NCBI GenBank assembly: GCA_026390795.1
Contig: JAPLFG010000003.1
Coordinates: 682,001 to 746,000 of the forward strand
Reading direction: 5' to 3'
Length of the DNA: 64,000 bases
Source: Ignavibacteriales bacterium
Lineage (GTDB): Bacteria > Bacteroidota > Ignavibacteria > Ignavibacteriales > Melioribacteraceae
In this document: in pieces, positions 8,586 through 17,440 of the stretch
How the letters are laid out: every line of letters begins with the position of its first letter
Position numbering within the stretch: position 1 is the stretch's first letter
Notes under the pieces: generated by a model
Told to the model about the DNA's origin: nothing
Seen by the model: only the letters and a program-made list of their open reading frames with translations
Database searches by the model: none
Translations under genes and position numbers: made by a program

Positions 8586-11141
8586 CTATAACATTTCTTC
8601 TATTGTTTGAGTTAGTTCGTGAGTGATGAGTTCATTTACATCGGAAGAGATTTTTTTTCTATTGCGGTCAAGTATATAGAATGAATCCACAACATCGTCA
8701 CCCTTCGTTGCAATCTTTGCAAAATAGATTGAGAGACCAAGTTCATTCATCTTTTTTGTTATCTGATACAACAGACCTAGACGGTCGGGTGAATAAACAT
8801 CTATGATTGTAAATTTATCGTGTTTTTCAAATGCAATTTTGATTTTCCCCTTTCGTTTAAAAAGCTTGTTCTCAATCCGCCACCATTTAGATTTTATTTG
8901 GCTAAACTCTTTTGTGATTTGTAATTCATTTTCGACGGCGAGATAAACATCATTCGTAATTTTTGAATAACGTTCTTCTTCAACTGTTCCGCCGGTTCTG
9001 AAATCTGAAACATTAAAACTGTCGATAACAATTCCGTCTTTACGTGTAAATATTTTTGCATCGTGAATATTGAGATCGTTTATGGAAAGAGCACCGCACA
9101 TTCTTGAAAGTAACGCTTCTGAATCCCGTGTAATTATAGTAACCACCGTAAAAGCGCCGTCCTCTTTAAAGAAGACAGAAACAGGTGAACCCTTTTCAAT
9201 CTCTTCGATATGCTGATTAATTTCTTCCGGAGAAAAATGATGGAGATAACTTAGGTCGTTTATCGATTCAATATGATCCTTGAAAGAATCTTCAGAATAC
9301 ATTTCCGAACCATTTATAATTTCTTGCAAATTGCTGGCAAGCAGATCATGACCGGTTATGCGCTCATCGAGCATTGTTTTTGTTTTTCGGTAAAGTTCAT
9401 TAAGAAGATCGCTTTTCCATTGTGTCCACACTACTTGCGATACCGCCGAGAGATCGGCATAAGTTACAAGATAAAGCAAATCGAGTAGTTCAGAATTAGC
9501 AAATAGCGTTGCAAAATTGTTGAGTGTTGAAGCATCATTCAAATTGCGGCGGAATGCAACTTGTTCCATGGTTAAATGATGGTGAACGAGGAACTGAACA
9601 ATTTCAATTTCTTCTAAACCGTAACCAAGTCGTTCCATTATGGAATTAGCAATTTCCGCACCGATGATCTCGTGTCCTGAAAGACTAATCGGTTTAGCAA
9701 TATCGTGAAATAGAATCGCGAGAAATAAAATATCTTTATTGCGTAATCCTTGAAACAATTTTCCAAGAGTAGAACTTTCAATGGAAAGTTTTTCAACATT
9801 ATTCAATGCAATTAGAGTATGCTCATCTGCCGTATAACAATGATAAACTCCGGGCTGAAAAAATCCGACCAGATCTTTGAACTCCGGCAAAAATGCACTC
9901 AGTACACCAACCTCATTCATTGCAGTTAAAGTTTTGCCTACGTTCTTAGGCAATTTTAATATCTCACGGAAAAATACTGATGATTGCGGTTCGAATAATT
10001 GTGTCTCTTCATGATCAATCACAGCTTCGATAATTTGAGAGCGCAAGTTTTCTTCAAACCGGGCATCATGCAAACCGCGGTAATAATATGCCCTAAGAAT
10101 TGTAGATAGCGATAATCTTTTTTCATGCGTCAAAGAAATACTTTTTCCTTTGAGAGAAAAGTCGTCATCGAGTTGAATAGAAAGATAATTGCTTAGAGGT
10201 GGAGTAAGTTCTTCTTCGAACCGTTTCATCATTGTAACTGAAAATCTCTTTACAACATTTGCAGCATCAAAATATTTACGCATGAATGCGTGCCAGCCGT
10301 CGCCGGAGTATCCAAGAACATTTGCAATTCTTTCCTGATAAATAAATTCCAGCCGGTCATTCTTATTCCCGCTTAAGAGATGAAGATGATTCCTTGTGTT
10401 TAAAATTTGGCGGTAGCTTTCCTGGAGGCGAACAACGCCGCGCGGAATTAATATTTTGTTTTGCTTGAGCACACTCATGAAAGATTGAGTCTGTGTAATT
10501 TCCTCCTGCGATGTTAGCATCAAATTGTTTTGAAGTATATAAATCCATTCAACAACTTGAAGATCGCGAAGCCCCCCCGCGCTATATTTTACGTTTGGTT
10601 CTAAAACTTTTGCAGAACTACCATATTTGTCATATCTAAGTTTTATATCCTCGAAAAATTCGACTACCAATTTTTCTTTGTACTCGGCTGTAATTGTATC
10701 AAAGACTTTTTTGTTCCACTTCAAATAAAGTTTTTCATTGCCAAGAATATAACGCGTCTCAAAGTATTGTGTGAAGGCATGCAGATCTTCATCAAGAAAT
10801 TTTTGTATATCTGAAAATTCGCGCAAAGTGGAGGAGACTTCTATACCCGAGTCCCATAAAAGAGTAACACAATCTTTTATAGTTTGTTCGTGTCCTTCCA
10901 CTTTTTCGAAAATGAACATCAGATCAATATCGGAGTAGGGCGAAAGTTCTCTCCGGCTAAAACTTCCGACCGATGCAACCGCGCAGTTGAGTTTAATTCC
11001 TTTTAAGATTTTTTGAATATATTCTTCAACTAGCAAACTCCATTTAACAGAGAACTTGAAAGGATCTTTGAGAAGTTCTTCATCATTGAAAATATGATTA
11101 CGATCTTCAAAAAATTTTTCTTTTAGTTTTAGAGGATCCAT
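8586..11141 (-). CDS. glnD: [Protein-PII] uridylyltransferase / uridylyl-removing enzyme
   Basis: Nitrogen sensor that adds UMP to PII signal proteins at low glutamine and removes it at high glutamine. The 851-residue length is normal. Domains in order: nucleotidyltransferase with GSFSRRELSPYSDIDL (Gly59-Ser60, Asp71, Asp73), GlnD-type helical region, HD hydrolase domain with FHDIAKP (His479-Asp480), and two C-terminal ACT domains near residues 670-715 and 780-830. All key residues are present, so both activities look intact. No glnB or glnK is in the window. murI follows after 8 nt. The ATG at 11141 is the only good start. Confidence 0.95.
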   Translation of the reverse strand: MDPLKLKEKFFEDRNHIFNDEELLKDPFKFSVKWSLLVEEYIQKILKGIKLNCAVASVGSFSRRELSPYSDIDLMFIFEKVEGHEQTIKDCVTLLWDSGIEVSSTLREFSDIQKFLDEDLHAFTQYFETRYILGNEKLYLKWNKKVFDTITAEYKEKLVVEFFEDIKLRYDKYGSSAKVLEPNVKYSAGGLRDLQVVEWIYILQNNLMLTSQEEITQTQSFMSVLKQNKILIPRGVVRLQESYRQILNTRNHLHLLSGNKNDRLEFIYQERIANVLGYSGDGWHAFMRKYFDAANVVKRFSVTMMKRFEEELTPPLSNYLSIQLDDDFSLKGKSISLTHEKRLSLSTILRAYYYRGLHDARFEENLRSQIIEAVIDHEETQLFEPQSSVFFREILKLPKNVGKTLTAMNEVGVLSAFLPEFKDLVGFFQPGVYHCYTADEHTLIALNNVEKLSIESSTLGKLFQGLRNKDILFLAILFHDIAKPISLSGHEIIGAEIANSIMERLGYGLEEIEIVQFLVHHHLTMEQVAFRRNLNDASTLNNFATLFANSELLDLLYLVTYADLSAVSQVVWTQWKSDLLNELYRKTKTMLDERITGHDLLASNLQEIINGSEMYSEDSFKDHIESINDLSYLHHFSPEEINQHIEEIEKGSPVSVFFKEDGAFTVVTIITRDSEALLSRMCGALSINDLNIHDAKIFTRKDGIVIDSFNVSDFRTGGTVEEERYSKITNDVYLAVENELQITKEFSQIKSKWWRIENKLFKRKGKIKIAFEKHDKFTIIDVYSPDRLGLLYQITKKMNELGLSIYFAKIATKGDDVVDSFYILDRNRKKISSDVNELITHELTQTIEEML

Positions 11142-11164
11142 TTTACTCTTAACATATAATGCAC

Positions 11165-11191
11165 GTAGGGGCGAGTTTACCTCGCCCCTAC
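11165..11191. repeat. REP-like palindrome, copy A
   Basis: A 27-nt palindrome with perfect 11-bp arms, GTAGGGGCGAG at 11165-11175 and its complement at 11181-11191, around a 5-nt centre. It lies between glnD and the tyrosine lyase gene. It shares length, GTAGGG head and arm layout with copies at 40338, 40648, 40983 and 43687, so it belongs to the same dispersed family as the elements around the RAYT gene. Confidence 0.85.
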
Positions 11192-11222
11192 AAATTACGG
11201 AACGGTTTAACGTTACAAGTAT

Positions 11223-12608
11223 CTATAATTTTTTAAATTTTGCCTGGAAAAATCTCAAGTGCTTGGGTTCATAAACCATTTTCAATCCTTTGATCTTCTT
11301 CCTGTTTTCAAAAACTTGAGCAATCGATTCAACGGTAACATCAATGTGAGCTTGAGTATAAACACGGCGCGGGAAAGTCAAACGGACTAATTCCAATTTT
11401 GGATAACGGTGTTTTCCCGTCTGCGGGTCACGCCCGGCTGATACAACTCCTCTTTCCATTGCACGTACACCGCTATCAACATAAATTTCCGCAGCTAGTG
11501 TTTGCGCCGGGAAAAGATCCTGACTAAGTTGAGGCAAGAATCTTTTTGCGTCAACGAATATTGCGTGGCCGCCGAAAGGATAAACAAGAGGAATATTATA
11601 TTTTTCAAGCTGTTTACCGCAATACTCAACCTGTCCAATGCGAGCCTTGACGTTATCGAACTGAATCATTTCTTCCATTCCTCGAGCCATAGCTTCCATA
11701 TCACGTCCTGCTAAACCGCCGTAGGTATGAAGTCCTTCGTAAACAACAACCATGTTACGAGCTTCTTCATAAGCATATTTATTGCGTGTAGCAAGAATAC
11801 CGCCTATGTTAACCATCAAATCTTTTTTGGCGCTTACCCATAATCCATCAAAGTAAGAGCATATCTCTAATAGAATCTGTTCAATTGTTTTTTTCTCGTA
11901 TCCCTTCTCTCTCATCTTTATGAAATATGCGTTTTCAGTTGCTCTTGTTGCATCGAACCAAAGTTGTATTTTGTGTTTTTTTAATAAGGAAGAAACTTCT
12001 TTTAAATTTTTCATCGAGAACGGTTGACCGCCTGCCATGTTTACCGGTCCGGCCATAAAAACATAAGAAATATTATCTGCGCCTTCTTTCTTAATCAAGT
12101 CTTCAAGTTTATTAACGTTTACATTACCTTTGAACGGATGTGTATTCTGAGGATCGTGTGCTTCATTAATAATAACATCAACAAATTTTCCGCCGGCAAG
12201 TTCTATGTGTTCGCGTGTTGTTGTAAAATACATATTGCCCGGAACTATGGAACCCGGTTTAACTAATATTTTAGAAATCATATGTTCGGCGGCGCGTCCT
12301 TGATGGGTTGGTACAAAGTAAGGCATACCATAATATTTTTTTACGTTATCCCATAAGTAATAAAAATTTCTGCTGCCGGCGTAAGCTTCATCGCCTAGCA
12401 TCATACCAGCCCATTGATAATCACTCATAGCGTTTGTGCCGCTATCGGTTAGTAAATCAATGTACACATCTTCGCTCTTGAGTAGAAAAGTATTGTAACC
12501 AGCTGTCTTAGCTGCTTTCTCTCTATATTCACGAGTCGTCATCTTGATCGGCTCTACCATTTTTATTTTATACGGTTCCGCCCAGCTTCTTTTAATTATT
12601 TTAGACAT
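11223..12608 (-). CDS. tpl: Tyrosine phenol-lyase-type beta-eliminating lyase
   Basis: PLP enzyme of the tryptophanase/tyrosine phenol-lyase family, 461 residues. PLP-site features are intact: GDEAYAGS, FDATR and SAKKD with Lys262. Residues known to separate the two activities favour tyrosine phenol-lyase. The MERG motif has Arg386, equivalent to phenol-binding Arg381 of Citrobacter TPL, where tryptophanases have Ile. YFTTTR has Thr where tryptophanases have Asp. LRFFQAKF has Phe where tryptophanases have His. It would split tyrosine to phenol, pyruvate and ammonia. A clear AGGAGA ribosome-binding site precedes the ATG at 12608. An automatic tool may call it tnaA. Confidence 0.85.
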   Translation of the reverse strand: MSKIIKRSWAEPYKIKMVEPIKMTTREYREKAAKTAGYNTFLLKSEDVYIDLLTDSGTNAMSDYQWAGMMLGDEAYAGSRNFYYLWDNVKKYYGMPYFVPTHQGRAAEHMISKILVKPGSIVPGNMYFTTTREHIELAGGKFVDVIINEAHDPQNTHPFKGNVNVNKLEDLIKKEGADNISYVFMAGPVNMAGGQPFSMKNLKEVSSLLKKHKIQLWFDATRATENAYFIKMREKGYEKKTIEQILLEICSYFDGLWVSAKKDLMVNIGGILATRNKYAYEEARNMVVVYEGLHTYGGLAGRDMEAMARGMEEMIQFDNVKARIGQVEYCGKQLEKYNIPLVYPFGGHAIFVDAKRFLPQLSQDLFPAQTLAAEIYVDSGVRAMERGVVSAGRDPQTGKHRYPKLELVRLTFPRRVYTQAHIDVTVESIAQVFENRKKIKGLKMVYEPKHLRFFQAKFKKL

Positions 12609-12672
12609 GCTTTCTCCTTTATCATTAATTAGTTACTTGTTAATTGTTATCATGCTTGCAAACATTGAACCG

Positions 12673-13047
12673 TCATACAAATTTTTTCTTTAGTTTTTTT
12701 CTTTTCTGTTCGGCTATTATTTCCGAAGAGATTCCACCGCGAGTATTGAAATTCGCAGTTATCTTGATATAACGCGGTTTCATAACTTTTATAAGATCGT
12801 TCAGGATCCGGTTTGTTACAGCTTCAAAGTAAATTCCTTCATTACGGAATGATTGCAGATAAAATTTATAACTCTTTAGTTCTACACAAATTTTTTCCGG
12901 AATATATTCAAGGATAATAGTTGCAAAATCCGGTTGTCCCGTTACAGGGCAAACGGAAGTAAACTCCGGCGCGGTATGTATAATTGTGTAATCCCTTTCC
13001 GGGTTAGGATTAGGAAATGTTACGAGAAGTTTTTGTTTGTCGTTCAT
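12673..13047 (-). CDS. queF: NADPH-dependent 7-cyano-7-deazaguanine reductase
   Basis: Reduces preQ0 to preQ1 in queuosine synthesis. The 124-residue protein is the short, type I (YkvM-like) QueF. The catalytic segment FTSVCPVTGQPDFATI contains Cys33 and Asp40, and the conserved ELKSYKFYLQSFRNEGIYFE follows. A TTG at 13071 would add eight residues, but the ATG at 13047 matches the usual family start and is preferred. queC lies just upstream on the same strand, so two queuosine steps are clustered; queD and queE are not seen here. Confidence 0.95.
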   Translation of the reverse strand: MNDKQKLLVTFPNPNPERDYTIIHTAPEFTSVCPVTGQPDFATIILEYIPEKICVELKSYKFYLQSFRNEGIYFEAVTNRILNDLIKVMKPRYIKITANFNTRGGISSEIIAEQKRKKLKKKFV

Positions 13048-13077
13048 TAAATTTCTCTTTAATAATTTCAAAAGTAA

Positions 13078-13122
13078 TAGAACACAGATGACGCAGATTC
13101 AACAGATTTTCACAGATTAATT
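13078..13122. repeat. ACAGAT-type low-complexity repeat
   Basis: Between queF and queC the sequence holds reiterated words ACACAGATGACGCAGATT, CAACAGATT and TTCACAGATT. These are degenerate direct repeats with a period near 9-13 nt. No ORF or stable hairpin is apparent. Confidence 0.5.
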
Positions 13123-13190
13123 ATTTTGTAGCAATCTTTTAATTCATTACATCAATCATATAATTATAAAAATTTTTACAACTCATTCAC

Positions 13191-13216
13191 AATTCGCCAT
13201 TTTCAATTCTCAATTA
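13191..13216. repeat. Second copy of the dispersed 26-nt AT-rich repeat
   Basis: Begins AATTCGCCATTTTCAATTCT and is identical to 6055-6080 at 25 of 26 bases. It runs into the queC stop codon at 13214-13216, so the repeat supplies the end of that gene. Confidence 0.7.
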
Positions 13217-13903
13217 ATCATACCTCGGTTTTACATTATAAGGAATCGGATCTTCTGTACCTGCCTGTTCAAACCCACGCAAACGGAATGCACAACTATC
13301 ACAGACACCGCAAGCCACATCTTCTCTCTGGTAACAAGACCAAGTCAAACTTAATGGAGCATTTAGTTCAATTCCCTTTTTAACAATATCGGCTTTAGAG
13401 AAATGAATTATAGGAGTTTCAATTTTAATTTTAGTTTCGGGTTTGGTACCAAGATCAACCATCTTTTCGTATGCTTCAAAAAATTCCGGACGGCAATCCG
13501 GGTAACCGCTTGCGTCTTCGTAAACAGCACCTATGAAAACGGCATCCGCGCCGATCACTTCTGCCCAGCTGACACATGCACTTAATATATTAGCATTACG
13601 GAACGGTACATAAGAACTAGGAATTTCTTTACTGGTTAAGTCAGCTTTTGAAACTTCAATGGATTTATCTGTTAAAGATGAGCCGCCGATTTTTGAAAAA
13701 TGTCCGAAGTCTATTACCAATCTTTTTTCAGCTTTATAATAATCAGCTACGTCATGAAAAGCCTTCAACTCACGAGTCTCTGTGCGTTGACCATAGTTGA
13801 TATGAATTAACGCAAGCCGATGAGTTTGATCAGCAATAGCAGCCGTTACACAACTATCCATTCCGCCGCTGACGGCAACAACTGCTAATTTATTTCTTTT
13901 CAT
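13214..13903 (-). CDS. queC: 7-cyano-7-deazaguanine synthase
   Basis: ATP-dependent enzyme that converts 7-carboxy-7-deazaguanine to preQ0 in queuosine synthesis. The 229-residue protein has the PP-loop motif SGGMDS at residues 12-17 and a zinc site of four cysteines: Cys190, Cys198, Cys201 and Cys204. HINYGQR and SYVPFRNANILSA are also typical of QueC. It is on the same strand as queF, separated by about 165 nt of repeat sequence, and the pair probably acts in one pathway. Confidence 0.96.
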   Translation of the reverse strand: MKRNKLAVVAVSGGMDSCVTAAIADQTHRLALIHINYGQRTETRELKAFHDVADYYKAEKRLVIDFGHFSKIGGSSLTDKSIEVSKADLTSKEIPSSYVPFRNANILSACVSWAEVIGADAVFIGAVYEDASGYPDCRPEFFEAYEKMVDLGTKPETKIKIETPIIHFSKADIVKKGIELNAPLSLTWSCYQREDVACGVCDSCAFRLRGFEQAGTEDPIPYNVKPRYD

Positions 13904-13978
13904 TAATAATTCTTTTTAATAGCGGCTTAAAAATAACAAATTGGAAAGTGAGATGGAAAACAGATTTTGAAAGCTTTC

Positions 13979-15145
13979 TTAAGACTTTTGTTCGTTCTTA
14001 AGAAAGGAAAGCATTAGAGCAATCATTATAGAGACTATAGAAGATATTAAAAAGGGTACCTGCGCTCCAAAACGATCCCATAAAATTCCGGTAAGAAAAG
14101 AACCGAACATAATTGCAAAACTTGAAAGTGCCGTGAGCAGACCAATAGCTGATCCGCGAAATTCATCGGGCACAAGATCTGATACCCAAGCTTTGGAAAT
14201 TCCCTCAGTTGAAGAAGCATAAATTCCATAGAACGCAAAGAGGATCCAGACTATCACATTTTCTGTGTTCATTGCAAAACCAAAATAGACAGCAGAAAAA
14301 ATTAATAATCCAAAGATGAAAATGTTTTTCTTTCCGAATCTATCGGATAGAATTCCTATGGGATAAGACGAGAGCGCATAAATTAAATTATAGAACACAT
14401 AACCAAGAATAGCAGTTGTATCCGAATGAGATATTTGTTTTGATTTCAAAATCAAAAAAACATCGCTGCTGTTTACCAATGAAAACATTGTTAAAACTAG
14501 AAGAAGAATTTTGTATTCAAAGGGTGCACTTTTCCAAAACCTCCGGTACAATTTTTTTTGAGAATTTTTTGTTGTGCCTTTTGTATCCTTAACCACAAAA
14601 GTAAAACCGATTGCAAAAAATGAAGGAATTAAAGCAAACAAATAGATCCAGCTGTACTTTCCCGGGAAAAAGTAAAGTAGAGCAATTGCCGCAAGAGGTC
14701 CGGCAACCGCCCCCATAGTATCCATTGCTCGATGAAACCCAAACACCGCGCCAGTATTGCCGTTAGCATAACTTGCAAGCAGTGCATCACGCGGAGCTGT
14801 ACGAATTCCTTTACCAACTCTATCAACAATGCGGGCAGATATTACAGATGGAATGGTTGCTATAAAACCGGGAAGAGATTTAAACAATCCAGAAAGACTA
14901 TAGCCGATTATTACAAAGATCGAACGTTTACCAACTTTATCCGAGAGTGAGCCAAAGTATCCTTTTAAAAGTCCTGCAGTAACTTCTGCAGCACCTTCTA
15001 TTAATCCTACCACAGACATTGAAGCGCCGAGAATTGATGTCAAAAAAATTGGAGTTATAGGATAAAGCATCTCACTGGCAAAATCAGTGAAGAAGCTTAC
15101 CAATCCAAGTATAATTACAGAACGTGATATGTTTTTAAATTTCAT
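13979..15145 (-). CDS. Major facilitator superfamily transporter
   Basis: A 388-residue inner-membrane transporter with about 12 hydrophobic helices. MFS signatures are visible: GSLSDKVGKRSIFVI (motif A-like loop between helices 2 and 3), SARIVDRVGKGIRTAPRDAL, and the repeated GILSDRFGKKNIFIF in the second half. The DRVGKGIRTAPRDAL segment occurs in a common but poorly characterised MFS branch; the substrate cannot be deduced. It is divergent from the YciO-type gene. Confidence 0.9.
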   Translation of the reverse strand: MKFKNISRSVIILGLVSFFTDFASEMLYPITPIFLTSILGASMSVVGLIEGAAEVTAGLLKGYFGSLSDKVGKRSIFVIIGYSLSGLFKSLPGFIATIPSVISARIVDRVGKGIRTAPRDALLASYANGNTGAVFGFHRAMDTMGAVAGPLAAIALLYFFPGKYSWIYLFALIPSFFAIGFTFVVKDTKGTTKNSQKKLYRRFWKSAPFEYKILLLVLTMFSLVNSSDVFLILKSKQISHSDTTAILGYVFYNLIYALSSYPIGILSDRFGKKNIFIFGLLIFSAVYFGFAMNTENVIVWILFAFYGIYASSTEGISKAWVSDLVPDEFRGSAIGLLTALSSFAIMFGSFLTGILWDRFGAQVPFLISSIVSIMIALMLSFLKNEQKS

Positions 15146-15201
15146 CTTAAAAAAATATTGTTAATTTAATTTCTTAAATCCAATTCAAAATTCCAAAAAG
15201 A

Positions 15202-15254
15202 TTCTGCTGATTATTTATTTTTAATCTCATTCTCGTTAGAACAAATTAGCAGAA
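15202..15254. promoter_or_regulatory. Spaced inverted repeat between divergent MFS and yciO genes
   Basis: TTCTGCTGATT at 15202-15212 is matched by AATTAGCAGAA at 15244-15254 with one mismatch in 11, separated by 31 nt. Its position between two divergent genes could make it an operator or an mRNA hairpin. The evidence is the symmetry alone. Confidence 0.3.
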
Positions 15255-15316
15255 CCCAGATAGAACTTCACGTAAAATCTTCATAACTTCTCTTGTGATA
15301 TAATTAAGGATTATAG

Positions 15317-15931
15317 ATGGAATATTACGAATTGCATCCGATAACGCCGCAGATGCGCTACATCAATAAAGCGGTAGATGTATTGAAAAATGGCGGAGTA
15401 ATAATTTATCCTACGGATACGGTATATGGATTTGGCTGCGATATATTTAATAAAGAAGCTCTCGAGCGTATTTACACAATTAAGCAAGATGCTGAATCAA
15501 AGTTGTTTAGTTTCATCTGCCACGATCTTAAAGACATTTCTAAATATGCTAAGGTTTCCGATTATGCGTATAAGAGTATGAAAAAATTATTACCTGGTCC
15601 TTATACTTTTGTTCTGCCTGCTGCACGCGAGGTGCCAAAAAAACTTTGGACAAAAAGAAAGACAGTTGGAATCCGGATTCCTAATAATAATATTGCACTT
15701 ACTTTGGCAAAAGAATTAGGCAACCCAATAATCAGTACCAGCGTGACAAATCATAGCGGGAATATTTTGTTTGATCCTCTTGAAATACAAGTAGTCTTTA
15801 ACTCAAGGGTTGATCTGATGCTTTCATCAGGAGCGTTAGAAGGAAAGCCGTCAAGCATTATTGATTTGAGCAGCGAGGAACCTGAGATTTTACGCGAGGG
15901 TGCCGGCGATGTTAGTATGTTCTATTCATAA
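15317..15931 (+). CDS. yciO: YciO-type Sua5/YrdC family protein
   Basis: A 204-residue member of the Sua5/YrdC/YciO fold. The fold's ligand-binding motifs are clear: GGVIIYPTDTVYGFGC near the N-terminus and a conserved STSVTNHSG. The opening HPITPQMRYINKAVDVL and the closing REGAGDV resemble E. coli YciO more than TsaC. YrdC/TsaC makes the threonylcarbamoyl-AMP used for t6A tRNA modification; the role of YciO paralogues is less certain, and this could be the only such enzyme in the genome. No KEOPS or Tsa partner is nearby. Confidence 0.85.
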   Translation: MEYYELHPITPQMRYINKAVDVLKNGGVIIYPTDTVYGFGCDIFNKEALERIYTIKQDAESKLFSFICHDLKDISKYAKVSDYAYKSMKKLLPGPYTFVLPAAREVPKKLWTKRKTVGIRIPNNNIALTLAKELGNPIISTSVTNHSGNILFDPLEIQVVFNSRVDLMLSSGALEGKPSSIIDLSSEEPEILREGAGDVSMFYS

Positions 15932-16036
15932 TAAATTTACTTAACGGGAAATATAAATCTGCGGAATCCTAGATTTTAAGATTTGCACTTTCTGAGAGTT
16001 AACAAGCAGTCAATTTGAATCTCATATTTATTAGAA

Positions 16037-16273
16037 TCAACCGATCCAATTTTCCGAAGTATGAGAGAACGGCCTGCTTCTTTTATCTGAATTTTGTGCT
16101 TCAGTTTTCGAAATTGTTTTTTTCACTTCGTCTGCAGGTGATGGAAACTCCGGAACAAAAGAAGACGGTTCAAAGATATTTGATGAAGCAGCCCTATCTT
16201 TTTTCTCAGAAATATTCTGAAGCTTTGTCCAATCTAACTTCGGATTTGAATGATTGATAGTCAGTACGTTCAT
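16037..16273 (-). CDS. Small polar protein of unknown function
   Basis: A 78-residue ORF preceded by a consensus AGGAGG ribosome-binding site ending 5 nt before the ATG, one of the strongest in the window. The protein is rich in Ser, Glu, Pro, Asn and Lys, has no hydrophobic segment and no cysteine, and looks largely disordered. I do not recognise a family. An 80-residue ORF on the opposite strand overlaps it but has no ribosome-binding site and is less likely. It lies in an otherwise empty 594-nt gap between yciO and the SDR gene. Confidence 0.55.
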   Translation of the reverse strand: MNVLTINHSNPKLDWTKLQNISEKKDRAASSNIFEPSSFVPEFPSPADEVKKTISKTEAQNSDKRSRPFSHTSENWIG

Positions 16274-16525
16274 TTGTACCTCCTATAATAATTTTGTTAC
16301 GAGAGAAGAATGATGATGAATGTGAGGAGTAAATTTCTCGCACCAAATATACAAAAAATGGAGGAGAGAAGTAACTGTTAATCTCAAGGAGATTAAATTT
16401 AGTACCACTCTTAATTATTAAGAATCATTTCAAGCTTTGAAAAATTCTAATAAACGAAATCTCTATTCAAAAATTCGATTTCTTCTAAAATAAATCCGCA
16501 AATTCAGTACAGATTATTTAGCCGT
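16274..16525. other. Intergenic stretch with no recognised feature
   Basis: AT-rich spacer between the small ORF and the SDR gene. Apart from the AGGAGG site that belongs to the small ORF, I see no ORF, stable hairpin or RNA gene here. Confidence 0.5.
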
Positions 16526-17296
16526 CTAGTCTCTATATGAGAGAGTTGCCGATGCTTGTCTTGCGGCAAGAAGAGTAATTTCGGCTATATTTACATGCGG
16601 CGGTCGTGAAGCACAAAATATAATAGCATCTGCAACATCATCGCCTGTCAGCGGTGTTAAACCTTTGTAAACACCTTTAGCTTTCTCCTCGTCGCCGTAG
16701 AACCGGACTTTGCTAAAACCGGTTTCAACCAATCCCGCATCAATTGTACTAACCAAAATATTTTTATCAATTGTATCCATTCTTATTGAACGTGTAATTG
16801 CATCCACAGCATGTTTAGATGCACAGTAAACAGCTCCTTTAGGATACGCTTCTCTTCCGGCAATTGAGCCTATATTTATAATATGTCCGCCCTTCCTTTC
16901 AATCATGCCATTAAGAATAACAAATGTAACATTTAACAGACCTTTTACATTGGTGTCTATAACTTCATCCCAGCCTTCAGGATTATCTTCATAAAATTTA
17001 TTTAGACCACGCCCAAGACCTGCATTATTGATGAGAATATCTATATTCTTAAATTCTTCCGGTAAAGCTGCAACTGCATTTATCACATCAACACGTTTAC
17101 TTATATCTAATGCGAAAGCATAAACTTTTACGCCCGTTTTTTGTCTAATATCTTCGGCAATTTCGTTGAGTAGATTTATTCTTCGGGCACAAATAACAAG
17201 ATTAGCCCCTTGCCCGGCAAATGCATATGCTGATGATTTTCCTATTCCGGATGTTGTGCCTGTAATAAAAACAGTTTTACCTTTTAATGATTCCAT
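16526..17296 (-). CDS. Short-chain dehydrogenase/reductase (YdfG-like)
   Basis: NAD(P)-dependent oxidoreductase of the classical SDR family, 256 residues. The cofactor motif TGTTSGIGKSSAYAF is near the N-terminus, and ARR following the second strand suggests NADP preference. The NNAG motif (ILINNAGLGRG) and the catalytic YCASKHAV (Tyr and Lys) are present. The pattern resembles the 3-hydroxy acid/serine dehydrogenase YdfG group; the substrate is uncertain. Two ATGs are adjacent. The one at 17296 is preferred because the GAGGA sequence is then correctly spaced. Confidence 0.92.
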   Translation of the reverse strand: MESLKGKTVFITGTTSGIGKSSAYAFAGQGANLVICARRINLLNEIAEDIRQKTGVKVYAFALDISKRVDVINAVAALPEEFKNIDILINNAGLGRGLNKFYEDNPEGWDEVIDTNVKGLLNVTFVILNGMIERKGGHIINIGSIAGREAYPKGAVYCASKHAVDAITRSIRMDTIDKNILVSTIDAGLVETGFSKVRFYGDEEKAKGVYKGLTPLTGDDVADAIIFCASRPPHVNIAEITLLAARQASATLSYRD

Positions 17297-17440
17297 CATT
17301 TCCTCATAATGTTTTGCGAATTAAGTGTCACAAATTTAATACAATTACAAATCAATTCTAATTCGAAAACCCATTCTTATTATTTATTATGAAAATGTTT
17401 TAGGACAGAACATTAAGAAGAGAAAACTTTTGAAATAAAA

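Noticed and set aside
13904-13978. preQ1 riboswitch before queC
   Set aside because: The 75-nt interval lacks a G/C-rich hairpin followed by an A-rich tail that covers a ribosome-binding site.
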